This document shows, in pieces, positions 13,395-29,066 of a stretch of 64,000 bases of DNA. Positions within the stretch are counted from its first letter, which is position 1. Each line of letters starts with the position of its first letter. Location of the stretch: positions 6,144,790-6,208,789 of the forward strand of contig NC_072452.1 of the NCBI RefSeq assembly GCF_027596085.1. Reading direction: 5' to 3'. The DNA comes from Anoplopoma fimbria. Its lineage: Eukaryota; Chordata; Actinopteri; Perciformes; Anoplopomatidae. Below the pieces are notes generated by a model that was not told the origin of the DNA, did no database searches, and was given only the letters and a program-made list of their open reading frames with translations. Position numbers and translations under genes: made by a program.

Positions 13395-13625
13395 TCAGCT
13401 ACTCTGTCCTGGGGCAGTGCATCCAGCCGCCCTCCCGTTCAGCCCGCTGTGAGCCTGACTGATGGACGGGGAGGACTGCGTCTTGCGGAGGTGGCACTCG
13501 CGGCCGGCCAGGCCCCCCTCCATGATCAGGCCACCCATCACACTGGCCTCGATCTTCTCAAGGTCGTCCGTTTCTGCGCGGATTTTGGCCTGCAGGAGGC
13601 TGATGTAGGTCTCATACCGAGTCTT
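13395..13625 (-). CDS. psd2: psd2 last coding exon (residues about 840-915 and stop)
   Basis: The acceptor CTGAGCAG precedes 13625 and the frame opens with KTRYETYISLLQAKI, the end of the post-PH coiled-coil region conserved in EFA6 proteins. It continues to LRKTQSSPSISQ, the conserved C-terminal Ser-rich motif, and stops at TGA 13397-13395. Phase 0 entry matches the preceding exon. Confidence 0.85.
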   Translation of the reverse strand, partial: KTRYETYISLLQAKIRAETDDLEKIEASVMGGLIMEGGLAGRECHLRKTQSSPSISQAHSGLNGRAAGCTAPGQSS

Positions 13626-14336
13626 CTGCTCAGAGAGAGGGGAGAGGATAAGGAGAGGGAAAGTGAGATTAAAAGATGATGAAACAAGAGACTAATTGCC
13701 CTAAAACTCACCTCATATATATTCTATATTGGACAGAATGTTATATGTAGAATATTTGCACCACTTTATCTTGCCGTTAGACGGCCCTTTTCGAAGACAT
13801 GGACTGAAAGTGGAACTGATCCATGCTCTTTTCAAAGCCACCAGACTCAGTTGACAAAAACAGTATAGAAACATTTAAAATATTCTAAATATAGCATACA
13901 TGTAAACTGATTTTCAGTTGTCTAAAGTACGTTTTGCAGCTCTCCCGGTTCACAGCAGTACATTGCACTGTGTTTCTCTAAACTCCATCTACTGTAGTAT
14001 TACGCTACAAAATACTCAAACTATCCCTTTAATATAAGGACTGACAGTTAGAAACTGAAGCTCCATCTCTTCCCATTAACATCATTTTCATAGAAGAAAT
14101 TGAGTTTTGAGTTGTGCTAGCTAAATGTCTTCCTTCTAATGAAAAAATATAAACTTATAATCATGATATACCTTAAATACTAGAATGGATATAAAAAGAA
14201 GAAAGCAGCTAACAAGCCACACTGGCCATCTGTCATGCTTTTTGGTCTCTAAGCAGCAACTTGGAAAAAAAAGAAACATAAAAAAGAAACGTAAAAAAAA
14301 CCAGATAAATGAACCGAAGCTGTTCAAAGCTTGTAC

Positions 14337-14480
14337 CTCGTACGTGAGGTAGTGCTCTTTGAGCCGGTACTCCTCCCACTCGCGGCTTTTGGGGTCGATT
14401 GAGGGCGAGTTTTTCCGGTGCTCCTCCAGCTCCATGCTCATCTGCTTCAGCTTGCTCTCGTGACTCAGCAGCTGCTCATC
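14337..14480 (-). CDS. psd2: psd2 coding exon (coiled coil, residues about 792-839)
   Basis: 144 nt, phase 0 on both sides, acceptor GGTGCAG and donor GAG/GTAC. It encodes DEQLLSHESKLKQ through RLKEHYLTYE, the helical segment that follows the PH domain in PSD2 and PSD3. The longer open frame running to 14136 is read-through into the intron. Confidence 0.88.
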
Positions 14481-14673
14481 CTGCACCAATCACAGCCAGG
14501 ACAAAAACCAGAAGACCCCAAACACAGCCAATCAGATGAGAGCAGACACAAATAGAATATGTAAAAATGCCCAACCCTGTGTAGAGACTTTTAATGCAGA
14601 AGGATTGTGGGTGCAGCGGTAATAAACTGTATTTTATGCACCATGCAAAATATCAGTCATAACTAGATATTTA

Positions 14674-14997
<324 letters not shown>

Positions 14998-15369
14998 TCA
15001 GCGCAAAGAGTGAAAATTGCTTGATTGATGTGTCTGAGCTCAACAAATCAACTTAGATTCTTCTGCAAGAAAAACCTCAACAGGCTACAGAAAATGAGAG
15101 AAAATAAGACAAATACAAAGAGACAGCTACAACTAGTTTATCATCATCACCATCCCTCTGCATCAGCTAATCCTGTTCGGGACTTTGTTACAAGATAGTC
15201 CAAACTGGCCGAGCACATCGAAATGATTCATAATCGTCCTTAACGCAGCTATGAATTGAAAACATGTAAAAACCTTTCAAAACATGCACACATAGAAATG
15301 GAAAATTCCATCATATTTTGTCTCATTTACTGTCCTGATTTTTGAGGCGTAAAGACTTTGGGTGACTTA

Positions 15370-15576
<207 letters not shown>

Positions 15577-15803
15577 TTATGTTTTGGAGACCGTACAATC
15601 TACTTCATCTTAAGGAATAGTATTCATTAAATGACATCATGAACATAAAACTAGCAGCTCTTTAACATTTGCCAACCAACATTTAGGTTGAACATTTCAC
15701 AAGCTTCTATGTGGTTAGGACAGCCTTCCTTCCAGCAGGGGGAGACAAACAGGCAGTGGAGGAGCCATGCCTCATTTCCTCTCTTAATGCTCTATCTATC
15801 TCA

Positions 15804-16530
<727 letters not shown>

Positions 16531-16632
16531 TCAGATAAACCTGAGCAGCACGTAATTCAAGTGTGCTTACTTCTATAAAACTGGCATACCCCAAATACTT
16601 TGCCTTTTGATGAACACAAAATGTGTACTCAC

Positions 16633-16676
16633 ACTGCCCACTCAAGCTTCTCGTTCTTGATCGAGTTATACAAGAC
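16633..16676 (-). CDS. psd2: psd2 coding exon (44 nt, end of Sec7 domain)
   Basis: Acceptor CCACGCAG and donor GCAGT/GTGAGT. It encodes VLYNSIKNEKLEWAV, a segment nearly invariant in the EFA6 family. Entry is phase 0 and exit leaves two bases, matching its neighbours. Confidence 0.92.
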
Positions 16677-16716
16677 CTGCGTGGACAAAGCAATAAAGGT
16701 GAGAAACTGTAAACTA

Positions 16717-16968
<252 letters not shown>

Positions 16969-17936
16969 TTAAGATGATATTTTCACATTTTTTTGAGGCA
17001 AATTTCTCAATCTTTAGCTCAGCTCAATTTGTTTTAGTTGTGAAACTATCCACTGGGGGGCAGTGTTACGCTGCTGGTTCTCCTAGTGACGATTAGGATC
17101 CACCTCTGTCAGAGCTTATGGAGCATCAGCTTTCCATACATTTGTTTTATCCTCCAATTACTATGCAACATTAGGGAATGAAACACGGGGGGGGGTCTTT
17201 TGTGTATTGCTGTCCCTGGATAAAGCCGGTAAACTAAACAGATACAGATGTGGGACTAAAGCTGAACTGACTCCCTGCTGTTACAAAAGAAAAAAGAAAA
17301 AGGAGAAAAAAATAAAATATTTTGTTTTGGCTTTTGTTCGTATTTTCCTCTGAAGAGGCCACGTAACTTCCTTTTCTAGGAAATGTTCTTAATACCCAGG
17401 ATGAAAGGTTCTGTGACGATGGATGCAACATGCGTCACCAAATGTTTTATGCTCCATTTATTCACAATATCCAGCGTGACGGTAACATGGCGTATTTCAC
17501 AGCCACAACCCAACTGGACGAACTACTCGGCTTACAAGTGAACATATAGTATTTTAATGCAAAGGTGCAAATACTAAGTTCAAATGTTATATTATATTAA
17601 AAAAAGCCTAATATAGCCTTTCCCAATTTGAATCCACTGTCATTTAGATACTGTGATTTGTAAAGCGGATCGATTGCATTTCTCATTGCTTATACCAATA
17701 ATGCATTTATTATATGTAGAATTATGTCAACCAAAACCAGCTACTGACCATTTCTCTTTGGTAAACCACATTTCAACTGATTTTTTCTGCTTTAAAATAA
17801 ATACATCACTGTGTGTGCATCCTTTATTATGAGCCTCATGTGACATCAATATTTAAATCATCACTTAAATTCTATTGTTAGCGGAGGCACAGACAGATGT
17901 CAAGGAGCACGGCGTTAGTACTATAAATATACTTAC

Positions 17937-17939
17937 CAC
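17937..17939 (-). CDS. psd2: psd2 3-nt microexon (one Val codon)
   Basis: On the minus strand a strong acceptor (CTGTCCACCCCTGCAG) is followed by GTG and at once by a consensus donor (GTAAGTAT). It lies between the exon ending LLNTDLHGH and the exon starting NIGKKM. As I recall, PSD2 and PSD3 proteins read HGHVNIGKK while PSD reads HGHNIGK, so the single valine fits exactly. It is probably an alternatively included microexon; inclusion does not change the frame. Confidence 0.7.
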
Positions 17940-18071
17940 CTGCAGGGGTGGACAGAGACCAGGGGGCCAGATTTGGTTAGCCGGGGATAGAGGGGAGGAA
18001 AAGGAAAATTGAAAAGAGAGAAAGGATATTAGTAAGGAGTAGGGATATTCACTGAAAGCACTACAAGCCGG

Positions 18072-18134
18072 GACTCGGGTTGAGCAGGAGGGGTCGCCTT
18101 GGTTTTCCTCGACCCCTCCTGCTCAACTCGAGTT
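18072..18134. repeat. 25-bp inverted repeat hairpin in a psd2 intron
   Basis: Arms 18072-18096 and 18110-18134 are reverse complements except at two positions; loop 13 nt. As + strand RNA both exceptions become G-U pairs, giving a fully paired stem; as psd2 pre-mRNA they are A-C mismatches. It lies about 130 nt upstream (in psd2 sense) of the microexon. Confidence 0.75.
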
Positions 18135-18369
18135 ACCTATCACACTGATGGTGTTATGCTGCCCCGACCACAGTGCTCCAGTTTAGAACTGAACAGATGA
18201 GACTATTCGAGGAGAGGAGAGACAGAAACGGGTCAGAATGTAGGCCGCCGCCGAGAAAGATAACGAGAGCGGAGAAGGGAGCAGAACGAACAAGAAATAG
18301 AAAAGAAGATGTGTGAATGGAGACATGCCAATGCTGACAAAGAACCGTCTTAAGACTTAGCATTTTTTA

Positions 18370-18522
<153 letters not shown>

Positions 18523-18802
18523 TCACTCCTCTACAAACAAACAAACGCATGTGAACGCAGTGCAATATATTCCTTTATAGTTAATGCAGACACAAATCAC
18601 ACACACACACACATCTGCAGAGCTGCATAAATACCACGCATGCTAAGATGATTTCAGCTAGTGCTGTGTCTCTGTTGATTCAGTATTATTTTTATGCGAG
18701 CAGCAATAACATCGCACTGTTGCTCATTATGCTGCAGCAACAATTGTATGTTTAACTGGGATCGATATGGAAGAAAATCAATAGTGATGTGAAATCAATT
18801 TA

Positions 18803-19063
<261 letters not shown>

Positions 19064-19254
19064 TCAAAGGATAAAATGCAGGATTTCAACACTTCCGAAA
19101 GTGTTTATAGTATTTGCGGAGTAAGGCAGCAGACAGCTTCATCGGAAACCTTATCAAACATTTTACTTAACATTTGACTTAAAACTGTAACGGTCAAACC
19201 TGCTTTCAAAGACATGGATTAGAAGTGATGTACTCTGGAGTATATTGTCACAAT

Positions 19255-19520
19255 GATGGATTGGTCTATATTAATCAATTAGTCTTAATAATCACTTGAT
19301 CGGTTCAGTCTTTTTTCTACCAAAGCGCTGGTTCCAGCTTCTCAAATGTGCTTTTTTTCACTCATTGGGGATTTAGACTTTGGGTTGGATAAAACAAGAT
19401 GTCCCCTTGGACTTGATATTCTTCAGCAACATTTTTCTTTTACATTTCATAAACTTAACAATTAATCTGTTAATATAAAATAGGTAGGTTAATCAATAAC
19501 TAAAACAATCTTCCGATGCA
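19255..19520. repeat. teleost dispersed repeat (tattaatcaatta type)
   Basis: Contains 'attaatcaattag' at one end, 'ccagcttctcaaatgtg' and 'ttggataaaacaaga' in the middle, and 'ggttaatcaataac' at the other. This order is familiar from an abundant fish repeat. Similar pieces are at 24112-24260 and 36800-36935. Confidence 0.5.
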
Positions 19521-20080
19521 GCCCAACATAAATGCTCCGTATTTAAAAGGTGCAACAGACTATTGATTAAAAGTACGTCTATGCAGGGAACTACAGTGAC
19601 CTTCATTAAACCATTTACATAGCAGTGAAACTTCAACAAGAATATTTCATTGTATACCAGACATTATCATCAACTGACTTTAGTGGGAGGACCTGATGAG
19701 GAAAAGTACAAATTGTATTAGAGTCCGAGTTCCAAACAATACCCACAAGATTGCAGGACTTGTATGTTCAATGTTACTTTTTTTTTTACCAGCAACAGTT
19801 TGCTAATCTGAGCCAGTAGTCTGAAGTGCACACGTGATGCCTCTTTACTGAACATGGTGGGCTGAAGGCAGCAGTTTGAGACAGCAACATGTCAGGTACA
19901 AAGCCCTGATGAACTCCACCGCTGTCAGCTACACTGGCCAACTGCACTGAACACGACAGCTTGATTAGCACAATGCTAATGCCTTGTGACGAGGGAAAGC
20001 GGAGAACACACATAGGCGTGCGTGTGTACGAGGACGTCTGAATCGCACACTCATCACCCCCGAGTGCTGACGGTGCGTTA

Positions 20081-20194
<114 letters not shown>

Positions 20195-20422
20195 TCAACG
20201 AGGCACTGAAGGTGTACGAATGTAGAGAATGCTCTCCTAGTAATGCTATATGGAGTTAGCTTGAGCAGATGTGTTTGATTATGTGTTTGTAAATCAATCC
20301 GGTATTCTCTGCATCTGCCACGTCTGTGTCTCCTCCATGCACTAATACTGAGCATATGCAGCTTTGTAAACATGTTTTTTTGTGTTTCTGGTGATTTATC
20401 AGTCATCATGTGCGCACATGTG

Positions 20423-20425
<3 letters not shown>

Positions 20426-20459
<34 letters not shown>
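20426..20459. repeat. (TG)17 microsatellite
   Basis: Lies 11 bases downstream (psd2 sense) of the 20471-20668 exon, and is complementary to the CA tract at 20702-20729 on the other side of that exon. Confidence 0.95.
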
Positions 20460-20460
<1 letters not shown>

Positions 20461-20469
20461 ATCTGCTCA

Positions 20470-22730
<2,261 letters not shown>

Positions 22731-22734
22731 TTGC

Positions 22735-23012
22735 AGGGTGCATAAGCTCACCCTCAGGGACAGGGTGGGAGAGTTTGTGTATCCGGAAGGAGTTAAACCA
22801 GTTTTGGAAGGAGCCAGTCGAGGTGGTTTGGCGATCTGATTAAAAAGCTTCCTGTACGTCTCCCTACGGAGGTATTCTGGACATGTCCAACAGGGAGGAG
22901 ACCTCTGGGCAGACCAGGATTCTGCCCAATGGACTACGTATCCAACCTAGCCTGGGAAAGTCACAGGAACCCCCCGCCCCCCCTTTGGTTGAAAATGGAT
23001 AAAGATAAAAGA
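22735..23012 (+). mobile_element. Rex3/RTE-type LINE fragment, 3' end
   Basis: The order 'aagctcaccctcagggacag', 'cggaaggagtt', 'ggcgatctgatt', 'tattctggacatgtcc', 'agggaggagacc', 'agcctgggaaag' is the classic 3' coding end of fish Rex3 non-LTR retrotransposons. It is heavily mutated and truncated at the 5' side, and it is not an active gene. Confidence 0.7.
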
Positions 23013-23226
23013 CACACATATGGACACAAAATAAAAATGAGTCTGCGGTAAACCATCAAAACAATATCTAGCCTGGTGCTTGCAGTGAAATTGCTTTCGC
23101 TTGTCTGACCGAATTAATTCACTCGACGCAGAGGGACCTCATAAATCATTCAAAGCTCATATCAGTCATGGGGCCAAAACGATGGCGGGTTCCCCCAATT
23201 CACTGGTGTCTGACAATAATTGAACC

Positions 23227-23227
<1 letters not shown>

Positions 23228-23258
<31 letters not shown>
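23228..23258. repeat. (CA)n microsatellite
   Basis: About 15 CA units. Confidence 0.95.
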
Positions 23259-23262
<4 letters not shown>

Positions 23263-23543
23263 AACAGTGAGAGAGACACAACATGAAGTGTCAGATATTT
23301 GGTGCAGGCCTTTTTTGCCGGATATACTTGGCATCACTGAGGGCCAAATGGCACACAGTCGATCTAAAAAGGCACAATTCTGTATCCCCAGGCCACACAT
23401 TCATCCACTGTGAACGCCACGAAGTCTGACTGTGTCAGAGCTAGAGAGCGTGATGGTGCATGCCAGTGACTCACATGCTAATCTCTGTGGCTGTGCACTG
23501 CCCGAACCCACACCTAAAGGTGTGTCTGCATGTAGTCTGCATG

Positions 23544-23545
<2 letters not shown>

Positions 23546-23596
<51 letters not shown>
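23546..23596. repeat. (GT)n microsatellite
   Basis: About 25 units, complementary to the CA tract 290 bases to its left. Confidence 0.95.
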
Positions 23597-23598
<2 letters not shown>

Positions 23599-24111
23599 CA
23601 ACTTCTAGCTAATATCATCATCTAAGAGGGTAATCATCTATTACAGGATAAACTGGATTATGAAATTCTGATATTTCACAGACTTTTCTTTCATTTTCAC
23701 ATTACTCTGATCAATGGCTAACCTAGGTAGACATATTAAGGGAACACAAACATATTGTGTGTGTTTTGTGCATGCGGATCAGTCAGATCATCTGTTGGGG
23801 CTTGTTGATACAATCTCACAGCTAAAAACGCTGTTGCAATATCAGACTCTTAAATGTAAAACAAGCAACAAAGACACCTCCGACCGCAAAAACGGAGACA
23901 ATATCCATGTATCCACAGTACTTGCACATTCTGTTTTTCACACTATTATTGACACTGTTGGGTCATCAACTGTGGCCATGAGGTGTAACAAGTTGCTGTT
24001 ATTGACGTTATTTACCAGCCACAGCTCAAAGTACAAGTCAGATGTGAACATAACAGTGTAGAGCTATTAAGCATCCTTCATGTGGGCTAAAGCAACAGAT
24101 CTTTAATGAAT

Positions 24112-24260
24112 ACTTCAGTTAGAGCTAAAACAATAATCCATCAACTCATTAGTCGCTGGAAAAAAAAACGTATTGATTATAAATTTCAGTCATTCCAGTG
24201 TTTATAACATGAGGATTTGTTGTGCAATTTCATCCTTTTTATACAATTTGTAAATTGAAT
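24112..24260. repeat. teleost dispersed repeat fragment
   Basis: 'agagctaaaacaataatcc...ctcattagtcgctgg' resembles the start of the repeat seen at 36800 and 19255. Confidence 0.35.
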
Positions 24261-24457
24261 ATTTTTGAGTTTGCGCCCTATCCTCACATATCACATTGTA
24301 TCCATAGCAACTACAGAAATCTCATAACTCTTGCATGCCATTTTAAAATATAAGAAAAAGATAATATGCTAATTTATGGTAAACTCCTGCCAAATTCTCT
24401 TAATCCACTACATTCATTAGCAGGCACTTAAAAGTCCCTAAAGGAATACCACGTGAG

Positions 24458-24459
<2 letters not shown>

Positions 24460-24496
<37 letters not shown>
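24460..24496. repeat. poly(A) tract
   Basis: About 37 A in a row, inside the long psd2 intron. It may be the tail of an old retroposed insertion, though no body is recognised. Confidence 0.9.
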
Positions 24497-24501
<5 letters not shown>

Positions 24502-24672
24502 ATTATTTGGGATCATAACTAAGTCCCTGCAGAAGTACCATAGTAGTAGTAAACGTGATTCACAGTGATTCACTATTTCCACTTTGCCACGCAGCATAAT
24601 GTGAACGTTCACACCCATGTGGACGTTCAATCTTAACATCCAGTCTCTGATCTGTACAAATCTCAAACTCAC

Positions 24673-24722
24673 AGGAGCTGCAGCAGAAAGTCGAAGTGAA
24701 CATCATATTCCTCTTTCCACAT
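24673..24722 (-). CDS. psd2: candidate alternative first coding exon of psd2
   Basis: On the minus strand an ATG (24722-24720, A at -3) opens MWKEEYDVHFDFLLQL and runs into the donor CTCCT/GTGAGT. An in-frame TGA lies 24 nt upstream, so the ATG is the first possible start. Two spare bases (CT) are left, exactly what the exon at 20668 needs, giving Leu then DANLTDV. Directly upstream is a CpG-rich patch. The product would be about 525 aa: no acidic N-terminus, but full Sec7, PH and coiled coil. EFA6-family genes are known to make short isoforms. No transcript evidence was available. Confidence 0.55.
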
Positions 24723-24900
24723 CGTCTCTCGGTTATTTGGAGATCAGCGGTTAACGGCGCTCGGAGGTCCGACCGCCTCATCGTCCAGTCGTCGGTGAGA
24801 TCCGCATCGGCCCCGGTTTGTTATTTCACTCCCGAGTCAAATCAGGGTGCTTCAGAGCGGAAGTCAGGGCACAGATAATAACAGCCTGCTCGGGGTGATG
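24723..24900 (-). promoter_or_regulatory. CpG-rich patch, candidate internal psd2 promoter
   Basis: About 16 CpG dinucleotides in roughly 145 bases, far above the surrounding intron, immediately upstream (minus strand) of the candidate first exon. No TATA box is obvious. Confidence 0.45.
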
Positions 24901-26317
24901 GGATACACTGTAGCGTTACTTCACTTCAGTGTCAACACAACAGGAATGTGTGTTCAGAGGGGTTTGGTTTCTTTCCTTTTGCAAGTTTGTTGGCTGTCTG
25001 GGAGCTCCGCGGAGGAGAGGATGTTGGGGGGTGGAGCAAACGAGACAGACTTTTCCTGATGGATTACACCGTTCCTAGCGGTGGCGTTACAATGGCCCTG
25101 TGTGTCCCATCCAGCACTACTTCCTCTGCAAGTTAAGTGAAAGGCTCTGGAGCCGGCAGATCGGTTCAACGTGAGCGGGACGTCCCGTGTTTGGACTCGG
25201 TTCACTAAGCAGTGCAGCATGGAGGCATTTTGTTTGTGGTTATTTCTGTGCATTCCTCCTCCAGTGTGTTGTGTTCAGTATGGCTCAGCAACCACAGGAT
25301 GCAAGACACAGTGAAGCAACTCTAGGAATTAAAAAAAAGAACTAGCTCAACACTGATCTGGCCCTGAATCAAATACTTCCTATTTTTATTGTAAAATGAG
25401 GACGCCAGATTAGGTGTTGAGCTGAAATATTACAGGGCAGGATATAAATAGTAAAATAAGCATAGATGTACTTTTCCAAGGTTTCTGACTGACTCATTTG
25501 TATGACCTCTGTAAGTATTGTACGGTAATATCAGGGTTTACACACACACACCCTATGTGATGGGTTATGCTCCCACGACGACCACACACACACACACACA
25601 GGTTTTTATAAGAGACACTGACACATCCCTGCATGCTAACCTCTCCATCTAAATCCCTCCTTCCTCTTTCTCATCTGGTGGAAAGAAGAACAATAGAAAA
25701 ATACAGTACAGAGTACAGAGAGGCAGCTGTCGGGGTCAAAAGTACAAGATTTGGGGGATGGGATCGCAGATGAGAATAGAGACGTAACCCTGGAAGAAGT
25801 TCAATTTGCGATTTGGACAGGAAAGCACTCCACGAGATTCAGTGCAACCGGGCTCTAGGTACAGACGACAATGAGTAAATTTCCTTGACGACAACAATAA
25901 CACTGTAGTACAATCAGCACTGAGACAGCATGCTCTTTAAGACCAACACACACCGCAGAAAAGTTTTTTGAACGGCTAAGAACCGTGACTCATGGATAAA
26001 CTTCGTCATTGACACAACGTGGATTTTTTTCACAGACAGCAGAGTTTATAAAACTGTTGTAGAAGAGATGTGACGTTTTCATGGCAAGTCAGCACGTGGG
26101 ACAAACGGATAAAGTATTTTTAGCAGCCGGACAGAAGTGCTCCTCACTAACATATGCAGCCTATTAAAAGGGGACCTTATTTTGCACTCCTAAATCAGTC
26201 AGCCGTACTGTCACAATGCCAAAGATAGAGTCAAAAAGTAGTTCAGGCAGTCGTCCAGTTGTGATCCATCTAGCTGTGTCTTAGAAACAAATTAACACAA
26301 AACTGAAGAAAAAGAAA

Positions 26318-27142
26318 TCGCACAAGGACTATGTGTGTTTTTTGGACATTTTTGGGAAGGCTTTCGACCATATCCCCCTGAGAGTCGTGTGGGGGTGAAG
26401 AGCTGTGTCCTTTTTCTTGGCAGGAAGAGAAACGTGTTGGGTTTTGGGCTCCATCTGGGTTTTCCCCTTGTCACGACTGCGTTTGTTATTTTCTGGATAG
26501 GATCTTAATGCGTAGCCAGAGGGAGAAGGGTTTCCGATTCTGGGATCTCACAATTGCCTCTTTGCAGACGATGTGGTCCTGTTGACTTCATCCAGGCCTC
26601 GACTTCAGCACACACGGGGGGGCTGGGGTTGCTGTAGAGTGCGTAGCCTCTGGGATGAAAGTGTGCACCTCCAAGTCTGGGACCATGGTTCTCAATCTCC
26701 CCAGAAAACAATTGGAGTGAGTGGCTGCCCCAAGTGAAGGAGTTCAAATATCCCAGGGTCTTCTTCAAGAGTAGGGGGAAATGGAGAGTGAGAGGAACAG
26801 GCAAATGTTTGCAGTGTCAGTAGTGCTGCAGGTGTTTGTTGTACCAGGCCATTGTGGTGAAGGGGGACCTGAGCAGGAAGGCAAAGATTTCAATTTACTA
26901 CTGGATCTCTGTAGGGAGCTCAGACCTCATGAGGGAGCTCTGGGTAGACCCGCTGCTCTCTGAGTGGTTCAGGCTTCTGATCAGGATGTCTCCTGGATGC
27001 CTTCTGTCGGAGGTTTTCAGATTATATATCTCATCTGGGAACTCCTCAAGATCCGCAAGGAGCTGGAAAACGTTGCTGGGCAGGGGGACGTTTGGACTAC
27101 CTTGTTTAGCCTGCTGCACCGCAACCTGCCCCGAATGAAAAG
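26318..27142 (+). mobile_element. Rex3/RTE-type LINE fragment (reverse transcriptase end)
   Basis: Broken frames show the RTE reverse-transcriptase text: a GKAFDHIP-like block at about 26355, 'ttgcagacgatgtggtcctg' (the ADDVVL catalytic region) at about 26563, then the 3' part with 'atctctgtagggagctcaga' and 'aggatgtctcctggatgcc'. Several frameshifts and stops make it a dead copy. It has the same orientation as the 22735 copy. Confidence 0.75.
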
Positions 27143-27179
27143 TTTTGTAATTGTGATATCATCAACGACTATTGATTAA

Positions 27180-29010
27180 TATCAACAAACCTTATTCTGT
27201 AGTTTATACTACAGCCTTAAAGATTGTCAATTTAAAAAACGATTATATAATGACAACCAAGTCAGTGTACTTTGAAATGGCTTTTATAACTTAAGTAATA
27301 CGTAAATCCTTTTTTTTCATTTATGGATCTACAAGACAGACAAGAACCTGTGGAATTTAACCATTGCAGCCGTCTGGCTTTAAGGAAACTTATTTCCAGA
27401 ATGTCCTCAAAAAAAACAACAACACACAAACACATTACATATAGAGTTACATAAATAAATATATTTAAGACAATAATATAATATCACATCAGTATAGACT
27501 GACCCCAAATAAATACTTGTATCAAAGACACTTAAAGTAAAAATAAAGCGTAAAAATCTTATATCGAAATTTATACATTTATCATTATTGTTATGCAAGA
27601 AATACAAGCCATTATGTATAACCATTAATGTATCTCATTAAATGTAATTAGTTACTTTACAGCTCTGGGCACAATATTGTGGTTATGTTTTGTTTTCCCC
27701 TCTATCTCTTTCTTGCACATACGTAAACACACAAGACCCAAAAAAACACCTACTCAGCGGCAGACAATGGACAACGGTGACCTCTTTTGGCTGGGTGAGA
27801 CTAATTGTGTTCAGGTGTGGGATTGTGTTTGGTGAAACACTGAACAGCTCCATACGACAACAACTACAGGATCATTTAGAATGAACACCGGATTCAAAGA
27901 GGAGGAAAAAAAACCCACAATTATTTTGTAGAGCCTGGCTCGCTTTGCACTCAACACATACATGACGACGGCTCAGAGTAGAGACGCCTGTGGTTTGAAG
28001 AACCCCATTCAGCCAAAACAGCCATTGGTACAGTAAGACTGTGGGATGTGTCATAAAACAGAGTTGAGCTATAAATAGAAGGGGGATAAATCTGTCGGTG
28101 CTGAAATGATTCAGTTAGTGTGTGCGTCTGTGGTGAGAGGGTGAAAGACAGAATTTGTATGCATTACTGCTTGTGTTGCAAAAGTGCGCACACGTACATT
28201 TATGTCTGCGTGTGTGACTTTGTGTGTTTGTGTAACCATATCACTGGCTGACTGAGAGCCAGGGAAGGATAATCTGCAGGATGTTTCAGCAGCACTATAG
28301 AACCACGCAAAGGGTTTTATTTCCAAAATGACATCCTGTGTGTGTGTGTGTGTGTGGTGTGCAAGTGAGAAACAGGAATAGGGAAAGATTCAGAGTGCGA
28401 AAGATATGAAAGCTCTCAGCGAGCCTAAGAATGTACGAGCATTATGCTCATTTTTTGTTTACGCTCGCATGCTGCTCAGCCCGTGTGTCTTTTATTTTCA
28501 CGTGTGTGCGTCTCTCCACTCCACAGTGTGTATGAAAGAGATTAGTCCACGCGGCAGAGCTGCGTCTCTGATATAAAAACAACTACGACTGGCTTTTATC
28601 TGCTCTGCTCGGGCTTAGATCTGGTGGGCTTGTGAGCTAGGGGGAGGGAACACACACTCAGCAGCACGTTTCCCAAACGGATACATTTAGAAACACCGTG
28701 CATGTTAATGTTAAGCCCGAGATGCTGCACGTTTGTCATACAAGTTAAAAAAAAGTATGCATGAGTGAAGAGACACCCTTGTTATCACGTCCCATCGTAT
28801 GCCCCTTTGAATATGGGTTTGTGCCTAACTTTGCATAATTTAAATGGCATATGCATATCAGTATTTCTCTGAAGCATTTCTCTGTGTGTCCTTGTTTGTG
28901 TGCGTGAGTGCTACACCACATGTTGCATTAACACATAAGCAGCATTCAACTGGTTGGCAACACTGTTTAGTTCTAGCTGGCTATGGACACTAGTACGCTG
29001 CTTGACAGAA
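27180..29010 (-). other. psd2 intron, no exon recognised
   Basis: AT-rich and then mixed sequence. I found no conserved frame or element. A short TG tract lies at about 28338-28356. Confidence 0.45.
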
Positions 29011-29012
29011 AA

Positions 29013-29015
<3 letters not shown>

Positions 29016-29064
<49 letters not shown>
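29016..29064. repeat. (GA)n microsatellite
   Basis: About 24 units. Confidence 0.95.

Positions 29065-29066
<2 letters not shown>

Noticed and set aside
14136..14336. Hydrophobic extension of the psd2 coiled-coil exon
   Set aside because: It is intron read-through past a consensus donor at 14336; the next real exon continues the family sequence at 13625.
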